From Candidatus Sulfidibacterium hydrothermale (GTDB lineage Bacteria; Bacteroidota; Bacteroidia; Bacteroidales; F082), in contig NZ_CP083760.1 of NCBI RefSeq assembly GCF_020149915.1, positions 310,001-374,000 of the forward strand: 64,000 bases of DNA, written 5' to 3'. Of this stretch, positions 20,001 through 27,015 are shown in pieces (the stretch's first letter is position 1; each line of letters starts with the position of its first letter). The notes under the pieces were generated by a model. The model did no database searches and was not told the DNA's origin. It was given only the letters and a program-made list of their open reading frames with translations. The position numbers and the translations under genes were made by a program.

Positions 20001-20636
20001 GAACGAAAGGCTTTGAGACATTCTTTCGAGAAAATCGGTTTTTTCGGCTTTGGTAGTATAGTGTGCGCTTTGTACGATCATCTGTTCCAGCACATCCATC
20101 AGGTAGTTCCACTGGAGCTTTTCACGGTCATCGTAAATTCCCAATACTTCCCGGAAACGGCGAAGGGTAGTAACTTCTTCGCCCAGCAGGATACGAAACC
20201 GGAATTTCAGGTTGGCCTGCGTGAAAGGCGGGGTGCCCATGGAAAAATCGTGGAAACCCAGTATTTTTTTTGCCTGTTCCTGTTTTTCATCGTTGATGAG
20301 TTCGGTATCCATGAGGTTGACCAGCCGGTTCCGGAAGCGGTTAAGCCGCGAGCGGTACTGAAACGCTTTGGATTCATCATGCGGAAACAGCATAAGGGAA
20401 ACATCCGTATAGGAAGGAAACGATTCTTTCAGAAGCAGAAGCTGTCGTTGTATTTCTTTTTGCTGATAAACCGGATCGTCAGGCTCTTCGTAGCAAAGAT
20501 GATAGAAGTTTTTCAGCAGTTCCATGTAGTGCAGGGGAAGAATGTTTTCGGCTTTATGCCGTAAAGCCAGATAGAGTTCAATAAAATCGAGGGCGTCTTC
20601 ACCGGGTTTGAGCTTTGATTTACTTAATGTACGCAT
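14010..20636 (-). CDS. Giant protein: aminotransferase-fold PLP domain plus HPr-kinase-like P-loop domain
   Basis: A 2208-residue predicted cytosolic protein with no signal peptide or clear membrane segments. Residues 1 to about 540 are mostly helical with no family recognised. About 545-1050 is a class I/II aminotransferase fold: N676 in NDPANPSG, D705 and Y708 in FLDEAYND, Schiff-base K750 in SISTTKNLGATGDRLG, and R982 in GFLRFSLGG. Their spacing matches aspartate aminotransferase, with an insertion of roughly 100 residues before R982. About 1050-1650 is a large helical region. About 1660-1850 resembles HPr kinase/PEPCK: IPIHGSMFAV, then GDSGVGKSE (K1699), an Asp at 1727 and SGLCDV (C1788) like the HprK signature. 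The C-terminus is helical. asnB lies upstream, separated by a terminator. All catalytic residues are present. The function is unknown. Confidence 0.85.
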   Translation of the reverse strand: MRTLSKSKLKPGEDALDFIELYLALRHKAENILPLHYMELLKNFYHLCYEEPDDPVYQQKEIQRQLLLLKESFPSYTDVSLMLFPHDESKAFQYRSRLNRFRNRLVNLMDTELINDEKQEQAKKILGFHDFSMGTPPFTQANLKFRFRILLGEEVTTLRRFREVLGIYDDREKLQWNYLMDVLEQMIVQSAHYTTKAEKTDFLERMSQSLSFKGLNGLLVTAVSGSPDTVVQLLREEMFHPSQVVVVEYKNDEQLFEKLQENNTAVFAVKVKSLTHNPFHDTKWFPFLSRMIFVDNSPMAIRTNISLVYSFHNKIIQSLDKVHTKKLGALANSQMNLRLILEKVSLPHLQKFKQRMDEKIAAYQTELEQLKKEQLGVTDSPEKNLTLFKFDEFSRQIIKDKYALTRLSNYLDMIIRCADSKKQKQLNKALIEAFEERTLKYFYSGTKKLHIATVVEGGGRNQIKTYGDYLLQRKLKPISNEIVERCRVILDLYPDSYQRTLKNHFHKNFGINLFLEKYKQYLIKAENEADNEGRLKNVLIDLGILEKYNALSPSEQHIIKEFISNLTNLKKTSISDDVQMIIRDVLFGKEDKVLKPYILFNKYSSWEYLDLFPTDRFDINPFDLEIGITPEGRIDFDRLTLRLERMKNTFQIFDETGNLWDRFCENLTIVINDPANPSGYSDFNNPSLLEFLKFISTSKITLFLDEAYNDTVKTDDPNEPKWRTISRYVMDNLDQKYARLNMVSSISTTKNLGATGDRLGSIVATPAKKDVIDFARRKNNKETGNTNSLYMLVNVLETAQQAKKIKNVLEEKMPRNASRHKIKRIIEQFIVETCTGQKADKSKAGLPKNSFEGSPLHLFLLNELVAIDKLNMLELPDDFKYKDEPFFAYYQKQLVGTLNSFRVNKNFRNESLKRLKIGKETAAELLSGENGKYARVVASDGSFLFNIQLKHFFSYQDLEKFTQKLAEQRGIAVIPYQTGFLRFSLGGYLEGTAASYDVFRKEIKNALEIVLKYWQQFYQAKNNPENKEKSTDELLDKIFTLPSERAFIDRVLDDFYLIRDLNKKPLQTLLIDNRWTLYHASPSVSGVGIHAIDDSQNAVIEFTDALGRCSSLPEFIQSQAFSSVYENLLPQVYKNIPAIKHYPFSEVLARFGKATLLKYITNKLYYEPNHYVLDAPDEELIMAEILLEMERLLFSSGKTKIIALRSSGNHSSDIARMEGMNQLLRKYIQELMLHFNLPFDNDPSEPSMLELLHSILEKFEEIIGINPEQIDLDHTLKDFGEDIYQLLEKENLETGKKLFGDINQRIRNRVYDTDLTAGQRIAYLYLLKEKSRFKENLADTFRHFNQKLHEIDDRDEQALIDKFLYETLPGQWNLLWNQVAELADKKIPAEKLHQETRWFVLFLIQLINNTKANEHYYPYVHTVMRLSEAVYLKQNSAINEMAQHGISVFEHFDIQEHVLVKSKKKTLTWIPQMLSQCGVIGTEQNVQTHTRIVTDAKKRGFPYHRLDRLHGEKNKPEKIAALAQKNSNEYIKVLDTRPMPAFFLNRIQQFIGNMDAGDYRCKIFNGGLVNELFVFHKSYMKYLADNFRLLQKQEVTLDQIQQFVPDTICFYGFPEKLISFPQIGYFDIPGPRGNIKAIVSPLRKEVDYFGNIKKPRLTVLNEKIKEMGGIPIHGSMFAVEEEDGAVFVVQISGDSGVGKSEMLAAMMLKWMQNNLTGVRSLKMIAGDMLHLFPDKEGNLYGIGTEEGDFSRVTDFDPDYIKYYYTLFESASDSNVEDLNSRSTISGLCDVSMPYKIDIMLTASNFAREEAGITRYENPENFILYRNSHGERKEKATSGDNPHFQRTLLRYTSDKNIVEVMDRHGAYIDDVLDWEYDDFSGRYYLCSSYKMIDQINLEEIVNKIFSEKRFCEGDIEWTISRVDFDIIKNRFVATIRNADGEEKQQIIDRNLFNTLFDSLASTPAGQPFVDEEGEFESKKHLIEALKAGEGKKVQLGILSTDIGRKGKEITGPQIAAEDMRRLIREVRNKRPDINENKNRVKQKVTAAYKTVLPDIEQNAEINRYNFWLWQMEQMRKAQLVRIDRPDEKIDLSNLKSRLDENHEFQPLLVTPNMNREISAMSETYKQLLHLPQMENLMASFVSEADKIYVADQYNRETQLNNIIVQLLLLKHHIINDDLTKGQVMHKVDRETLAAAKQAAITILDQKKKQ

Positions 20637-20722
20637 GGCTGTTTTGTTTTTATCTTTTCAAAAGAGAACCGGTTGCTGTTTTCTTTTGAAGTTGAATGAT
20701 TATTTTTCTGTTTTTTTCTCCA

Positions 20723-20760
20723 AAAAAAAGGCCGAAAATTTTGTTTTTCCGGCCTTTGGT
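20723..20760 (-). terminator. Terminator after asnB
   Basis: A stem of AAAGGCCG(g)AAAA pairs with TTTTCCGGCCTTT around a short loop, followed on the minus strand by a run of eight T. It separates asnB from the 2208-residue gene. The right flank is also T-rich, so it could work in both directions. Confidence 0.75.
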
Positions 20761-20780
20761 TTTTTATGTTCTTTTTATCG

Positions 20781-22445
20781 TTAATACGATTTTTTATGAA
20801 CTTTTTGAACCGCCCGGCCGGAAGGATCAATCACATTATTCAAGGATTTATCCCACATAAGCGCTTCCGGGGTACTGCAGGCTACCGATTTTCCGCCTGG
20901 AACACACTTAGCCGCCTCATCCCCGGGGAAATGATGTTCAAAAATGCTCCTGTAAAAATACGCTTCTTTGGTCATCGGTGTATTTACCGGAAAACGATAA
21001 GCTGCTTTTTCTAATTCCAGATCCGTAACCTGTTTTTCGGCCACTTCTTTCAGGGTATCAATCCAGCTGTAGCCTACGCCGTCAGAGAATTGTTCTTTTT
21101 GCCGCCAGGCTACTTCTTTTGGAAGGTAATCGCTAAAGAGTTCGCGAAGGATCTGTTTTTCCATTTTTCCTTCTTTTACCAGCTTATCTTCCGGGTTGAT
21201 GCGCATGGCCACGTCCAAAAATTCTTTATCCAAAAACGGAACGCGGGCTTCCACACCCCAGGCAGCCATCGATTTATTGGCCCGCAGACAGTCAAACATG
21301 TGCAATTGTGACAATTTTCGCACGGTTTCTTCATGCAATGCTTTCGCATCAGGGGCTTTATGAAAATAAAGATATCCGCCAAAAACTTCGTCGGCACCTT
21401 CGCCCGACAACACCATTTTTACTCCCATGGAACGGATTTTACGCGACATCAAATACATGGGAGTTGCTGCCCGGATAGTGGTTACATCATAGGTTTCAAG
21501 ATGATAAATGACATCTTTTACTGCATCCAGCCCTTCCTGAATGGTGTAAACAAAAGAATGATGAACCGAACCGATATAATCAGCTACCTTTTGTGCAGCT
21601 TCCAAATCGGGCGAGCCTTCCAAACCAATGGAAAAAGAGTGAACCTGAGGCCACCATGCTTCTTTCAGGTCAGAAGTTTCAATACGCCGTTGGGCATATT
21701 TACGAACAATGGCTGCAATGATGGAAGAATCCAGACCGCCGGAAAGCAGAACACCATAAGGAACATCAGACATTAACTGACGGTGAACGGCACTTTCCAG
21801 CGCCTGTTTTAATTGTTTTTTGTCGGTTACATTGTCTTTTACTGCTTCGTACGATTCCCAGTCGCGTTGGTAGTAACGGACAAATTTCCGGTCTTTGCTG
21901 CTGTAAAAATGTCCGGGAGGAAATTCCTTGATCTTTACACAATGGTTGATCAATGCTTTCATTTCGGAAGCCACACAAAAATTCCCCATTTTGTCGTATC
22001 CGTAGTATAAGGGAATAATGCCGATATGATCGCGTCCGATCAGATAAGAGTGGTCTTTGTTATCGTATAAAACAAAGGCAAAAATACCGTTAAGATCATC
22101 CAAAAAACCGGTTCCTTTTTCCAGATAAAGGGCATTGATGACTTCACAATCCGATTTTGTCTGAAAATCGTAAGGGACTTTCAGGTTTTTTTCCAGTTCA
22201 CGGTGGTTGTAAATTTCGCCGTTTACAGCCAGAGCCAAACGGCCGTCAGCACTCCGCAGAGGCTGAGCGCCATTTTCCACATCTACAATTGATAACCTTT
22301 CATGAACCAGAATGGCTTCGTCGTTCATGTAAATTCCTGACCAGTCCGGGCCACGATGACGCATGGTTTTCGACATTTCCAACGCCTGTTCGCGCCATTC
22401 TGCCGTACCGGTTTTAATATCTAAAATGCCTAATATTGAGCACAT
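20781..22445 (-). CDS. asnB: Asparagine synthetase B (glutamine-hydrolysing)
   Basis: A 554-residue enzyme that makes asparagine from aspartate, glutamine and ATP. The N-terminal class II glutaminase domain starts MCSILGI with nucleophile Cys2, followed by RHRGPDWSG and the AVNGEIYNH motif. The synthetase domain has the PP-loop LLSGGLDSSIIA near residue 230, VLSGEGADEVFGGY, and RVPFLDKEFLD. Length and order match E. coli AsnB. The promoter at 22483-22512 gives a leader of about 30 nt. The gene ends in a hairpin terminator. Confidence 0.97.
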   Translation of the reverse strand: MCSILGILDIKTGTAEWREQALEMSKTMRHRGPDWSGIYMNDEAILVHERLSIVDVENGAQPLRSADGRLALAVNGEIYNHRELEKNLKVPYDFQTKSDCEVINALYLEKGTGFLDDLNGIFAFVLYDNKDHSYLIGRDHIGIIPLYYGYDKMGNFCVASEMKALINHCVKIKEFPPGHFYSSKDRKFVRYYQRDWESYEAVKDNVTDKKQLKQALESAVHRQLMSDVPYGVLLSGGLDSSIIAAIVRKYAQRRIETSDLKEAWWPQVHSFSIGLEGSPDLEAAQKVADYIGSVHHSFVYTIQEGLDAVKDVIYHLETYDVTTIRAATPMYLMSRKIRSMGVKMVLSGEGADEVFGGYLYFHKAPDAKALHEETVRKLSQLHMFDCLRANKSMAAWGVEARVPFLDKEFLDVAMRINPEDKLVKEGKMEKQILRELFSDYLPKEVAWRQKEQFSDGVGYSWIDTLKEVAEKQVTDLELEKAAYRFPVNTPMTKEAYFYRSIFEHHFPGDEAAKCVPGGKSVACSTPEALMWDKSLNNVIDPSGRAVQKVHKKSY

Positions 22446-22482
22446 AATATTTCCTCTTCCTGATGCCTTTATTTTACCGAAA

Positions 22483-22512
22483 CAAAACTATTAATCTTTT
22501 TAATATAACAAA
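22483..22512 (-). promoter_or_regulatory. asnB promoter
   Basis: On the minus strand TTTG (22509-22512), an 18-nt spacer, then TAGTTTTG (22483-22490). This is close to the Bacteroidota consensus and lies 38 nt before the asnB ATG. Confidence 0.65.
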
Positions 22513-22794
22513 TCGTTTATATGATTTTTTCTGAAGAGCCTTTTGCCGGTTTGTTTTTCGTGATGAGGTTTCTGCTTGATGTGTCAGATTTCAAACGATT
22601 GAGATAAGTATGCAGCCGGAAAGGAGTTCTTTTGGAATGTCGAATATTTTCGGGATGATTTCCGCTTTTTTTTCTTAGTTTTGAAAAAAAGAAAAAGAGA
22701 AAACCAATTGGTTTTGAAAAAAACCGGTGCCGGCTTGAAAAATCAAAAGCTGAATTTTCCACACCTTGTGCTTAATCATTAAAAGAATTCTGGT
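22513..22794. other. Intergenic region between divergent asnB and nhaC
   Basis: No convincing gene. A TAGTTTTG box at 22676-22683 on the plus strand is a candidate -7 element for nhaC, with an A-rich stretch after it and no clear -33 element. The short open frames here have no coding character. Confidence 0.4.
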
Positions 22795-24255
22795 ATGCAA
22801 AAAAGTGTTCGAGAAAAAAAAGACCCGACTTTGGTTGATGCATTGATCCCCATGTTGTTTTTAATTGGGCTTTTATCAATGGCCGTTTATCTTTTTGGCG
22901 AAGATGCTTCGTGGGGACCGAACCAGATTGCTTTGATATTCAGTGCGCTGGTAGCTGCACTGGTGGGGCTGAAAAACCATCATCACTGGGATGAGATGGC
23001 ACAGGGCGTGGTGAAGAGTATCAACCAGGCGTTGCCGGCCATTTTTATCCTGCTTGCTGTCGGAGCACTTATCGGAACCTGGGTGATGTCGGGAACCGTA
23101 ACCACGATGATCTATTACGGATTGAAATTGTTGAGTCCTCATATTTTTTATCCGACCGTGGTAATTGTTACTGCGATTATTTCGGCCAGTATTGGCAGCT
23201 CGTGGACGACGGTCGGAACTATTGGTGTCGGATTAATTGGCATTGCCCACGGGATGGGAATGTCTATGCCGGTAACGGCCGGAGCCATTATCAGCGGTTC
23301 CTATTTTGGCGATAAAATTTCTCCTTTGTCGGATACGACCAATCTGGCTCCCGCGGTAGCCGGAGCTGATCTTTATTCTCATATCCGCCACATGCTTTGG
23401 ACAACGGTTCCGTCCATTACGCTGGCGCTGATTCTTTTTAGCATGTTAGGATTTTCTGCTTCTGCCACAGGAGATGTTGCTATTAAAGAACAGACATTGA
23501 CAGCGATTCATCAAAACTTTCATACCAGTCTTTGGTTACTGACACCGGTGCTTTTGGTGATTGTTTTAGCGGTGCTTAAACTGAAGCCTTTTCCGGTGAT
23601 TTTGTTGGGAGCCCTGGCCGGAGGAATTCTGGCGGTGATTTTCCAGCCGGAACAGATTGTTCAGTTTGTCAACCGGCCCGATTTATCCAAACCGATGGTG
23701 ATGATTGCCGGCGTGTGGAAAGCCATGTATACCGGATTTACTACATCTACCGGGGTGAAAACCATTGACGACCTGGTGAACCGGGGCGGAATGAACTCGA
23801 TGCTGGAAGTGATTTGGCTGATTTTAACGGCGCTGACTTTTGGCGGAGTGATGGAAGAAACCGGATTGTTAAAAAGACTGGTGCTGACTTTGTTAAAAGG
23901 GGTGCGTAGTACCGGCTCCCTGATTTTTACCACCTTGCTGACCGGACTGGGCGTGAACATTGTGGCTTCTGACCAGTATATGGCGATTGTTTTGCCGGGC
24001 CGGATGTTCAAAGCCGAATTTGAAAAACGGAATCTGGCTCCGGAAAATTTATCACGGGCTTTGGAAGATTCGGGAACGCTTACCTCTGCACTTATTCCCT
24101 GGAATACTTGTGGCGCCTATATGGCCGGAACACTGGGCGTAGCTACACTGGCCTATCTGCCGTTTACCTTTTTCAATCTGATTAATCCACTCATGGCCAT
24201 TGTATTTGGTTTTACCGGGATTTCCGTGAAAAAGATGACCAAAGAAGAAAAATAG
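22795..24255 (+). CDS. nhaC: Na+/H+ antiporter NhaC
   Basis: A 486-residue inner-membrane antiporter with about 11-12 hydrophobic segments. Family features include the ASIGSSWTTVGTIGVG segment, SGSYFGDKISPLSDTTNLAPA (the conserved DKxSPLSDTT region) and the later SDQYMAIVLPGRMF and NTCGAYMAGTLGV segments. It exports sodium in exchange for protons and may balance the sodium load of the symporter encoded convergently 17 bp away. The ATG at 22795 is the first good start. Confidence 0.93.
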   Translation: MQKSVREKKDPTLVDALIPMLFLIGLLSMAVYLFGEDASWGPNQIALIFSALVAALVGLKNHHHWDEMAQGVVKSINQALPAIFILLAVGALIGTWVMSGTVTTMIYYGLKLLSPHIFYPTVVIVTAIISASIGSSWTTVGTIGVGLIGIAHGMGMSMPVTAGAIISGSYFGDKISPLSDTTNLAPAVAGADLYSHIRHMLWTTVPSITLALILFSMLGFSASATGDVAIKEQTLTAIHQNFHTSLWLLTPVLLVIVLAVLKLKPFPVILLGALAGGILAVIFQPEQIVQFVNRPDLSKPMVMIAGVWKAMYTGFTTSTGVKTIDDLVNRGGMNSMLEVIWLILTALTFGGVMEETGLLKRLVLTLLKGVRSTGSLIFTTLLTGLGVNIVASDQYMAIVLPGRMFKAEFEKRNLAPENLSRALEDSGTLTSALIPWNTCGAYMAGTLGVATLAYLPFTFFNLINPLMAIVFGFTGISVKKMTKEEK

Positions 24256-24272
24256 TTTTCGTCTGTTTTAGC

Positions 24273-25886
24273 TTACCAGAAAATAATGTATAACGTGGCA
24301 ATAATGGCTGTAATGGCAACAGCACCTACGTTAAAGGCCGTATCGGTATGAAACAACTCTTTGCTGACAGGAATGGCTTTGGATTCGGTTTTCTTTTCCA
24401 ATAAACTGATAATTACAATAATTGCGCTGATAATCAGAAAGCTGTATCCCATCTGGTTCATCCACGGCACCTGCGGAAAAACAAATTTGAAAAACATGGA
24501 AACCGGAATGGTAAAAATAGCTGCCCACAATGCCGAATTGGAAGTGGCCCGTTTCCAAAACAAGCCAAACAGGAAAATAGCCAGAATACCCGGACTGACC
24601 ATACCGGTATATTCCTGAATGTATTGAAAAGCCTGATCGAGCGTTTGTAACATAGGTGCAATGGCCACAGCGATCAGTAAGGCTATTGCTGCGGTGGTTC
24701 GTCCCACACGCACCAGGTTTCTTTCGGTGGCATCCTTTTTAAACTGCTTGTAAATATCCATGGTAAAGATGGTAGATGTGCTGTTGAGCATCGACGCCAG
24801 TGAGGAAACAATGGCTGCGGCAAGGGCGGCAAAAGCAATTCCTTTTACACCGTACGGCAACAATCCGAGTAACCACGGATAAGCATAATCGGCATGTTGT
24901 GCCGAAGGCAGATGCTGGTGCGCTGCCGGCCCGAGGGTGGCCAGCAGGTTGGTATCTTTCGTTAAAACAAAAGCGGCAATACCGGGAATCACTACAATCA
25001 GCGGGGTTAATATTTTCAGAAATCCGGCAAAAATAATTCCTTTCTGGGCTTCGCTTTTGCTTTTGGCAGCCAGAGCACGCTGGATAATGTACTGGTTAAA
25101 TCCCCAATAATACAAATTGGCCACCCACATACCGCCCACCAGCACGCTAATGCCGGGTAAGTCCATGTAATACGGGTTGCCTTTGTGCAAAATCATGTGA
25201 AATTTCTGCGGTGCTTCGTGAATTAAATATTTAAATCCCTGAATAACGCCGTGCGTTTCGGGAATGGCATTCAAGGCAAGATAAGTGGTAGCCAGTCCGC
25301 CGCCGATGAGAAAAATAACCTGAATAACATCGGTCCAGGCCACAGAAGAAAGGCCGCCATACAGCGAATAAGCTGCCGCAAAAGCCGCCAGTCCGATAAC
25401 TCCCCACAGCAACGGAACGCCCATAATCGACTGAATGGCCAGCGCGCCGAGATACAGCACCGAAGTAAGATTAACAAAAACGTAAACCAGCAACCAGAAA
25501 ACAGCCAGAATGGTGCGCACCCGGTTATCATAACGCCGGACGATGTACTGCGGCATGGTGTAAATTTTGGCTTTCAGGAAAACCGGCAGGAAGTATTTTC
25601 CGACAATAATCAATGTAATGGCCGACATCCATTCATAAGAAGCAATGCCCAGTCCGATAGCATAACCCGAACCCGACATGCCGATAAACTGTTCGGCCGA
25701 AATATTGGCAGCAATAAGCGATGCACCCACAGCCCACCAGGTTAACGAATTACTGGCAAGAAAATAGTCGTTGGATGTTTTTTCCTTGCCTTTTTTATTG
25801 CGAGAAACCCACAATCCCACGGTGATGATCAGGGCGGCATAAGCCCCGAAAATAATGTAATCCAGTGTTGAAAATCCTGCTGTCAT
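24273..25886 (-). CDS. Sodium/solute symporter (SSS family, SGLT-like sugar transporter)
   Basis: A 537-residue inner-membrane symporter with about 14 hydrophobic segments. The N-terminal sodium-site region NDYFLASNSLTWWAVGASLIAANIS and QFIGMSGSGYAIG is typical of SGLT/vSGLT-like galactose or glucose carriers. The central YGGLSSVAWTDVIQ and ALAAAIVSSLASMLNSTSTIFTMDIY segments are also conserved in the family. galM lies 59 bp upstream on the same strand and a glycosidase lipoprotein precedes that, so sodium-driven uptake of a hexose released outside the cell is likely. The exact sugar is unproven. Confidence 0.92.
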   Translation of the reverse strand: MTAGFSTLDYIIFGAYAALIITVGLWVSRNKKGKEKTSNDYFLASNSLTWWAVGASLIAANISAEQFIGMSGSGYAIGLGIASYEWMSAITLIIVGKYFLPVFLKAKIYTMPQYIVRRYDNRVRTILAVFWLLVYVFVNLTSVLYLGALAIQSIMGVPLLWGVIGLAAFAAAYSLYGGLSSVAWTDVIQVIFLIGGGLATTYLALNAIPETHGVIQGFKYLIHEAPQKFHMILHKGNPYYMDLPGISVLVGGMWVANLYYWGFNQYIIQRALAAKSKSEAQKGIIFAGFLKILTPLIVVIPGIAAFVLTKDTNLLATLGPAAHQHLPSAQHADYAYPWLLGLLPYGVKGIAFAALAAAIVSSLASMLNSTSTIFTMDIYKQFKKDATERNLVRVGRTTAAIALLIAVAIAPMLQTLDQAFQYIQEYTGMVSPGILAIFLFGLFWKRATSNSALWAAIFTIPVSMFFKFVFPQVPWMNQMGYSFLIISAIIVIISLLEKKTESKAIPVSKELFHTDTAFNVGAVAITAIIATLYIIFW

Positions 25887-25945
25887 AATTTTCTGTTTTT
25901 ACTTTCCAACCAGCGATATATTTTATTCAAAACATTCATCATCTG

Positions 25946-26995
25946 TCAAAAATAGAATTTAAAAATACTTTGATGGGAATAAATTTCTCCGGGCTGTAAA
26001 ACAACCGATGGAAACGCCGGGTGGTGGGGCGAATCGGGAAAATGCTGGGGCTCAAAGCAAAAAGCACCATATTTTAAATACGGTTTCCCGCTTTTACCAG
26101 TATCGTTTCCATCAAGAGCGTTTCCTGTGTAAAATTGAAGACCCGGCTGGTCGGTCCACACTTCGAGTCCCCGGTCCGAAAACGGATCGCGTGCCGCAGC
26201 GGCATAACACAAGTCTTGGTTATTATTGTTCAGTACAAAATTATGATCGTAACCCTGTGCTATTTTTAATTGTTCATCATCAGAAAAAAATCCTTCTCCT
26301 ATGGACTTAAATTTTCTGAAATCAAAAGGGGTATCTGCCACCGGGCGCAGTGAACCGTCGGGCACCATACTTCCGGACTTTACGGAGGTAAAGCGGTCGG
26401 CATTGATTTGTACTTCCTGATTTAAAACTGTGCCGTTTCCTTCGCCGGCCAGGTTAAAAAACGGATGTACAGTTAAGTTGATGATGGTGGGTCGGTCGGT
26501 TTCGGCATGCATTTCAATTTTCAGAGCATTTTCGTCGGTTAGCCGGTAAATAACATCAACTTGCAGGTTTCCCGGATAGTTTTCTTCGCCGTCGGGACTC
26601 AGATAACGCAATTCCAAAGCCTGTTCACCATTTATCAACCGGGTTTCGGCATCCCAAACCACGTTGTGAAAACCGTTGTTCCCGCCATGCAGATGGACGT
26701 TCCCGTAATTTTTATGTAAATAATAAGTTTCCCCGTCCAGCATAAATTCTCCTTTATCAATGCGGTTGGCATAGCGGCCGACCAACGCCCCGAAAAAAGG
26801 ATTTCCGTGGATATAATCGCGGATATTGTTGTACCCAAGCACCACATCTACCGGTTTTCTTTGCTTGTCAGGAAGCTGTATGGAAACAATTTTCCCGCCG
26901 AAATTGGTGATGAATACCTGCATTCCGTTGTTGTTGGTCAGTGTGAAAAGCCGGGTTTTTTTACCCTTTATCGTTGTTTCGAAATGGTCTGTCAT
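25946..26995 (-). CDS. galM: Aldose 1-epimerase (galactose mutarotase)
   Basis: A 349-residue enzyme interconverting alpha and beta anomers of hexoses before phosphorylation. Signatures are NPFFGALVGRYANRI, the HLHGGNNGFHNVVWD segment with a catalytic His, LTVHPFFNLAG with the second His, and the C-terminal FCFEPQHFPDSPHHPAFPS with the general-base Glu. There is no obvious signal peptide, so it is probably cytosolic. It lies between the glycosidase (20 bp upstream) and the symporter (59 bp downstream), which supports one sugar-use transcript. Confidence 0.95.
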   Translation of the reverse strand: MTDHFETTIKGKKTRLFTLTNNNGMQVFITNFGGKIVSIQLPDKQRKPVDVVLGYNNIRDYIHGNPFFGALVGRYANRIDKGEFMLDGETYYLHKNYGNVHLHGGNNGFHNVVWDAETRLINGEQALELRYLSPDGEENYPGNLQVDVIYRLTDENALKIEMHAETDRPTIINLTVHPFFNLAGEGNGTVLNQEVQINADRFTSVKSGSMVPDGSLRPVADTPFDFRKFKSIGEGFFSDDEQLKIAQGYDHNFVLNNNNQDLCYAAAARDPFSDRGLEVWTDQPGLQFYTGNALDGNDTGKSGKPYLKYGAFCFEPQHFPDSPHHPAFPSVVLQPGEIYSHQSIFKFYF

Positions 26996-27015
26996 AAAGC
27001 CGTTCAGAATAAATG

